This document shows, one piece after another, positions 4,933 to 8,423 of a stretch of DNA of 8,423 nt. How positions within the stretch are numbered: position 1 is the stretch's first letter; every line of letters begins with the position of its first letter. This stretch comes from Clostridia bacterium (GTDB taxonomy: Bacteria > Bacillota > Clostridia > Christensenellales > Borkfalkiaceae): NCBI GenBank assembly GCA_017504065.1, contig JAFVRU010000137.1, forward strand, positions 1 through 8,423. The letters are read 5' to 3'. The position numbers and the translations under genes are program-made. The notes under the pieces were generated by a model. It was not told the DNA's origin, ran no database searches, and worked only from the letters and a program-made list of their open reading frames with translations.

Positions 4933-6135
4933 TTATTCTACCGGCTCAAAATACGTATCCGGGTGTTTGGGATCGAAAGACTCGTTCGCCCACATGACCG
5001 TTACGAGATCGTCCGTCTCCGATAAATTGATAATGTTATGCGTATATCCCGGCAGCATGTGCACCGCTTGAATTTTTTCTCCGCTTACTTCGAAATTGAG
5101 CACTTCGTTTGTTCCGATTTTGCGGAGTTGAATCAAGCCGCGCCCTGCGACGACGATGAAAAATTCCCATTTCGTATCGTGCCAATGCTGACCTTTCGTA
5201 ACCCCGGGTTTTGTAATATTGACGGATACTTGTCCGCAGTTTGCCGTTTTTAAAAGCTCGGTAAAGCTTCCCCGCGCGTCAACGTTCATCTTCAAATCGA
5301 ATGCAATTTTATCCTGCGGGAGATAGGAAAGATAAGTCGAATACAACTTCTTCGCAAAACTCCCTTGCGGGATCGTGGGTAAGACCAGCGTTTCGGGTTG
5401 CGCGCGGAAACTATGTAAAAGTCTTACGATTTCCCCAAGCGTTACTTTGTGCGTAACAGGCGCGAAACAGTATTTCCCGTCCACCGTTTGAATCGGCGTT
5501 ACGCCATCGTATTCGCAGCGGTGGGGGTTGCCTTCGAGAAGATCCAGCATCTCCGTGATCAAATCGTCGATGTAGAGCAATTCTAGCTCGATATTTTCGT
5601 CGTTGACCGTAATCGGCAGATCGTTGGCGATATTGTTGCAAAAAGTCGCCACTGCGCTGTTATAGTTGGGTCTACACCATTTCCCAAACAGGTTCGGGAA
5701 ACGGTAAACGTATACCTGCCCCCCTGTTTTTTGCGCATATTCGAAGAAAAGTTCTTCCCCCGCTTTCTTGCTTTTGCCGTATTCTCCGTTCGCGTACCGT
5801 CCGACGAGCGTCGCTTGCACGGACGATGAAAGCATAACGGGACAACCGTTGCCGCTATTTTTCAGCTTGTCCAATAACAGCGACGAGAACCCGAAATTCC
5901 CCTGCATAAATTCGGCTGGATCTTGCGGACGGTTCACCCCTGCAAGATGGAATACGAAATCCGCCTTTTGGCAGTATTCGTCAAGCAAACTCGGATGGGT
6001 GTCCAAATCGTATTCGTAGATTTCGTCTATTTGTAAATTCGGGCGAGTTTTATCGTTGCCGTTTTGCAAGTTTTTCAATCTTGCAACCAAGTTTTTTCCG
6101 ACAAACCCTTTTGCTCCCGTAATGAGTATTTTCAT
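4933..6135 (-). CDS. capF: CapF/WbjC-type bifunctional reductase with C-terminal cupin
   Basis: A 400-residue fusion typical of CapF/WbjC. The N-terminal NAD(P)-binding Rossmann domain (about 1-245) has GAKGFVG (7-13) and the catalytic YGKSK (Tyr119, Lys123). The C-terminal cupin (about 285-400) has metal-ligand candidates His317, His319, Glu324 and His366. In characterised relatives the cupin epimerises and the Rossmann domain reduces the 4-keto sugar made by CapE. I place the start at ATG 6135: the product then begins MKILITGAKG, as expected for a Rossmann fold, and AAGGGA (6142-6147) lies 6 nt upstream. The frame stays open to a TTG at 6159, but that would overlap capE. The stop of capE lies within this ribosome binding site, a coupling arrangement. 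It is about 30 residues longer than the roughly 370-residue S. aureus protein. Confidence 0.93.
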   Translation of the reverse strand: MKILITGAKGFVGKNLVARLKNLQNGNDKTRPNLQIDEIYEYDLDTHPSLLDEYCQKADFVFHLAGVNRPQDPAEFMQGNFGFSSLLLDKLKNSGNGCPVMLSSSVQATLVGRYANGEYGKSKKAGEELFFEYAQKTGGQVYVYRFPNLFGKWCRPNYNSAVATFCNNIANDLPITVNDENIELELLYIDDLITEMLDLLEGNPHRCEYDGVTPIQTVDGKYCFAPVTHKVTLGEIVRLLHSFRAQPETLVLPTIPQGSFAKKLYSTYLSYLPQDKIAFDLKMNVDARGSFTELLKTANCGQVSVNITKPGVTKGQHWHDTKWEFFIVVAGRGLIQLRKIGTNEVLNFEVSGEKIQAVHMLPGYTHNIINLSETDDLVTVMWANESFDPKHPDTYFEPVE

Positions 6136-6145
6136 AACGTTTCCC

Positions 6146-7186
6146 TTATTGTTTAGCAAGTTCTTCCTGAATGTACGTAAGCTGCAAAAGCTTTTGCTTC
6201 ACTTCTTCTACGCTCAACAGTTCGGTGTTGTTGGAATTAAATTCCGTCAAGGGATTGCGTTCTTTATCGCCGTCTTTAAAATATTTGTCGTAGTTAAGTC
6301 CGCGTTTATCGCTCGGTACGCGGAAGAATTTGCCCATATCGACCGCATTGCCGCATTCTTCGTTCGTGAGCAGCGTTTCATACGTTTTTTCGCCGTGCCG
6401 AATCCCGATCACGCGGATATTGTTCTTGTCGCCACCGAACAGTTCGCATACGGCTTCCGCTTGCGTTTGAATGGTACATGCGGGCGCTTTTTGCACGAGA
6501 ATATCCCCGCTCTCCCCGTTTTCGAAAGCGAACAAGACGAGATCGACCGCTTCTTCAAGGGACATGATAAACCGCGTCATATTCGGGTCGGTAAGAGTAA
6601 TCGGCTGCCCGTTACGGATCTGATCGATCCAAAGCGGAATCACGCTCCCGCGCGAGCACATAACATTGCCGTAACGGGTACAACAAATTTTTGTTTTTTC
6701 GGGGCTGACCGTACGGGATTTGGCTACGGCAACCCGTTCTTCCAAGGCTTTGGTGATGCCCATTGCGTTGACAGGATACGCCGCTTTGTCGGTGGATAAG
6801 CAGATGACGGATTTTACGCCTTCTTCGATCGCTGCCGTCAAGACGTTATCCGTACCGATGACGTTGGTTTTTACCGCTTCCATAGGGAAGAACTCGCAAG
6901 ACGGAACTTGCTTTAATGCAGCCGCATGGAAGATATAATCGACGCCGTGCATTGCATTCCGCACCGATTGAATATCGCGTACGTCGCCGATATAGAATTT
7001 AATTTTTTCCGATTCCTTGGGCATTTTCGCTTGGAATTCGTGCCGCATATCGTCCTGTTTCTTCTCGTCGCGCGAGAAAACGCGGATTTCCCCGATATCC
7101 GTTTTCAAGAAATGGTCCAAAACGGCGTTACCGAAGCTCCCCGTCCCCCCTGTGATCATTAACGTTTTCCCTGTAAATTGACTCAT
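6146..7186 (-). CDS. capE: CapE/WbjB-type UDP-GlcNAc 4,6-dehydratase/5-epimerase
   Basis: A 346-residue extended short-chain dehydrogenase of the FlaA1/CapE/WbjB group, which starts UDP-L-FucNAc synthesis by dehydrating and epimerising UDP-GlcNAc. It is the soluble form, with no membrane segments. Motifs: nucleotide-binding GGTGSFG (13-19), FSRDEKKQDDMR (37-48), HAAALKQVP (87-95), LSTDKAAYPVNAMG (130-143) with Met142 and Lys146 in the MxxxK version of the YxxxK site, and CTRYGNV (169-175). The length equals the family norm of about 340. ATG 7186 has AGGAG (7195-7199) 8 nt upstream, the best ribosome binding site of the cap set. The flippase stop lies 21 nt upstream and the capF start 10 nt downstream. 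FlaA1/PseB-type dehydratases are close relatives, but the CapF and CapG neighbours decide for the FucNAc route. Confidence 0.93.
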   Translation of the reverse strand: MSQFTGKTLMITGGTGSFGNAVLDHFLKTDIGEIRVFSRDEKKQDDMRHEFQAKMPKESEKIKFYIGDVRDIQSVRNAMHGVDYIFHAAALKQVPSCEFFPMEAVKTNVIGTDNVLTAAIEEGVKSVICLSTDKAAYPVNAMGITKALEERVAVAKSRTVSPEKTKICCTRYGNVMCSRGSVIPLWIDQIRNGQPITLTDPNMTRFIMSLEEAVDLVLFAFENGESGDILVQKAPACTIQTQAEAVCELFGGDKNNIRVIGIRHGEKTYETLLTNEECGNAVDMGKFFRVPSDKRGLNYDKYFKDGDKERNPLTEFNSNNTELLSVEEVKQKLLQLTYIQEELAKQ

Positions 7187-7207
7187 GATTGTTTCTCCTA
7201 TAGAATT

Positions 7208-8423
7208 TTATGATTTCTTTAAATATTGAATCAACTGCCTACAATCCAAAGCTTTCCATATAAAATAATTATTTATTCTTAACGGTCGAATAATAAAATT
7301 AATAAAAATACCAATGAAAATATTTGTAATCAATGATGCCACCGTCGCTCCCATTACTCCCCAAATCGGAATAAACACCGCATTTAATGCAATATTCATA
7401 AAAGCGCTCGTTACACTTAATCCCCACACGTATTTTTGTTTGTTTTCCGACAAAATCCATATATTGCGAACAGTGCCGAGATAAGAAAATGTTGTATACC
7501 AAACCAACACTCGCAATATATTAACAGAAGCCTTAAATTCTACTCCATAAAGAATTTTTACAATTAATGGCGACAAGAATGTAAATAGTAAACATTGTAT
7601 TAAAGATAAGTAGATAATAATCGAATATAAAACAGTTATGTTTTTTTCATACAATTTTTCATCGCCCTGCCTTTTTGCCTCAAAAATTGGTGGACTGGCC
7701 GATTCTACAATTGCACCAAAAACAAAACTGGTCATACCTGCGCATACGGAAGCCGCCGAATAATATCCGATCGACGCATCCCCTATCATAAGCTTTAACA
7801 TAATCTTATCCGTCTGGGTATAAATGGATACCATTAAATTGGAAATGATATAAAATTTGCTTCGCGACAAAATCCGTTTCATAACTGATTTTGAAAAAGT
7901 AAGCTTTTGTTCCCCGACTTTTTTATAAATAATAAGTAATGAAACAGCAATTAAAAAATAGTCCAATGCTTGTGAAACAGCAAACCAATATACATGTAAG
8001 CCTTGCACTAAAAGAAAAATTTTGTATGCAGACGTAATTGCATACGCTACTAACATAATTACGGATACATATTTAGACTTCAATTTGGCTTGAAACCAAT
8101 ATTGTATCATATCTATAGCGTGGAAAAGCAATAAAATACTGTATAACGTACAAACCGTTATCGTAGTCCTTTCGCCAAAATTCGCAACTGAAACAAAAGC
8201 GAAAACTCCCACCATGCATAACAATCCCGAAATAAAGCTCATTGTAAGAGACGTACCCAACGTCTCCCCTTCTCCTTCTGGATGATTGATAATTTCTGAA
8301 ACTAAAACGGAATTAATCCCCAATTGCATAATAGGAACGAAAAACATTACTACTGACGCAGCATAATTGATTAATCCATAACCCGCAGGACCCAAATAAC
8401 GAGCGGAAACCATTGTAACGACA
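7208..8423 (-). CDS. Wzx-type polysaccharide flippase, 5' end cut by window
   Basis: At least 401 residues of a multi-pass membrane protein of the Wzx/MATE-like polysaccharide flippase family, which moves undecaprenol-linked repeat units across the cytoplasmic membrane. The start of the visible part, VSARYLGPAGYGLINYA, is the well-known first-helix/loop region of this family. About ten or more hydrophobic segments follow, with charged cytoplasmic loops such as FEAKRQGDEKLYEK. The frame stays open to the window end (codons for Val-Val-Thr before the ATG at 8413), and relatives have roughly 10-20 more residues there, so the true start is outside. The gene is much richer in A+T than its neighbours, a common trait of laterally moving wzx genes. 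It lies 21 nt upstream of capE in the same direction. The exported sugar unit probably contains FucNAc (inference from context). Confidence 0.9.
   Translation of the reverse strand, partial: VVTMVSARYLGPAGYGLINYAASVVMFFVPIMQLGINSVLVSEIINHPEGEGETLGTSLTMSFISGLLCMVGVFAFVSVANFGERTTITVCTLYSILLLFHAIDMIQYWFQAKLKSKYVSVIMLVAYAITSAYKIFLLVQGLHVYWFAVSQALDYFLIAVSLLIIYKKVGEQKLTFSKSVMKRILSRSKFYIISNLMVSIYTQTDKIMLKLMIGDASIGYYSAASVCAGMTSFVFGAIVESASPPIFEAKRQGDEKLYEKNITVLYSIIIYLSLIQCLLFTFLSPLIVKILYGVEFKASVNILRVLVWYTTFSYLGTVRNIWILSENKQKYVWGLSVTSAFMNIALNAVFIPIWGVMGATVASLITNIFIGIFINFIIRPLRINNYFIWKALDCRQLIQYLKKS

Noticed and set aside
6136..6159. TTG at 6159 as the start of capF
   Set aside because: It overlaps the end of capE and adds eight residues before MKILITGAKG. 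ATG 6135 has a well-spaced AAGGGA site and the expected Rossmann start.
6056..6799. Plus-strand open frame of 247 codons opposite capE and capF
   Set aside because: It is antisense to two clear enzymes, with a Phe/Arg-rich shadow composition and no recognisable domain.

Overview
The window looks like a chromosomal segment of a Bacillota (Firmicutes) bacterium, most likely an uncultured Clostridia member. The evidence is the strong AAGG/AGGAG ribosome binding sites, consensus sigma-A type promoter elements, the obg-yhbY pair, a zinc-ribbon/DUF4190 membrane protein, and a capE-capF-capG set in the order known from Staphylococcus aureus capsule loci. The rank below class cannot be judged from this sequence.

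Layout. Positions 1-210 hold no gene. They contain two tandem perfect hairpins at the left edge, a stretch of overlapping inverted repeats that looks like a dispersed intergenic repeat, and a bidirectional terminator. Positions 212-817 hold a divergent pair: a small zinc-ribbon membrane protein (minus strand) and a 69-residue XRE-type regulator (plus strand). They share a compact control region in which two copies of a dyad operator lie 30 bp apart, one of them inside the 17-bp spacer of a perfect TTGACA/TATAAT promoter. A strong hairpin at 823-856 separates the regulator from everything to its right.

From 857 to the right edge all genes are on the minus strand and closely packed, so transcription runs from right to left. 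The order is: a partial Wzx-type flippase (cut by the window end), capE/wbjB, capF/wbjC, capG/wbjD, obg, yhbY, grpE and a maltose/galactoside-type O-acetyltransferase. CapE, CapF and CapG together are the known route from UDP-GlcNAc to UDP-N-acetyl-L-fucosamine, and the flippase would export the lipid-linked repeat unit, so the right half is the 3' end of a surface-polysaccharide locus. That locus runs without a visible terminator (15-nt gap) into obg and yhbY (50S ribosome assembly), grpE (chaperone cofactor) and the acetyltransferase. Co-transcription of envelope-sugar and growth/ribosome genes is the most unusual architecture here.

I see no tRNA, rRNA, CRISPR array, insertion sequence or recognisable defence system. 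The candidates for something undescribed are the XRE/zinc-ribbon regulatory pair, the covarying tandem hairpins at the left edge and the polysaccharide-obg operon. None is proven novel from sequence alone.
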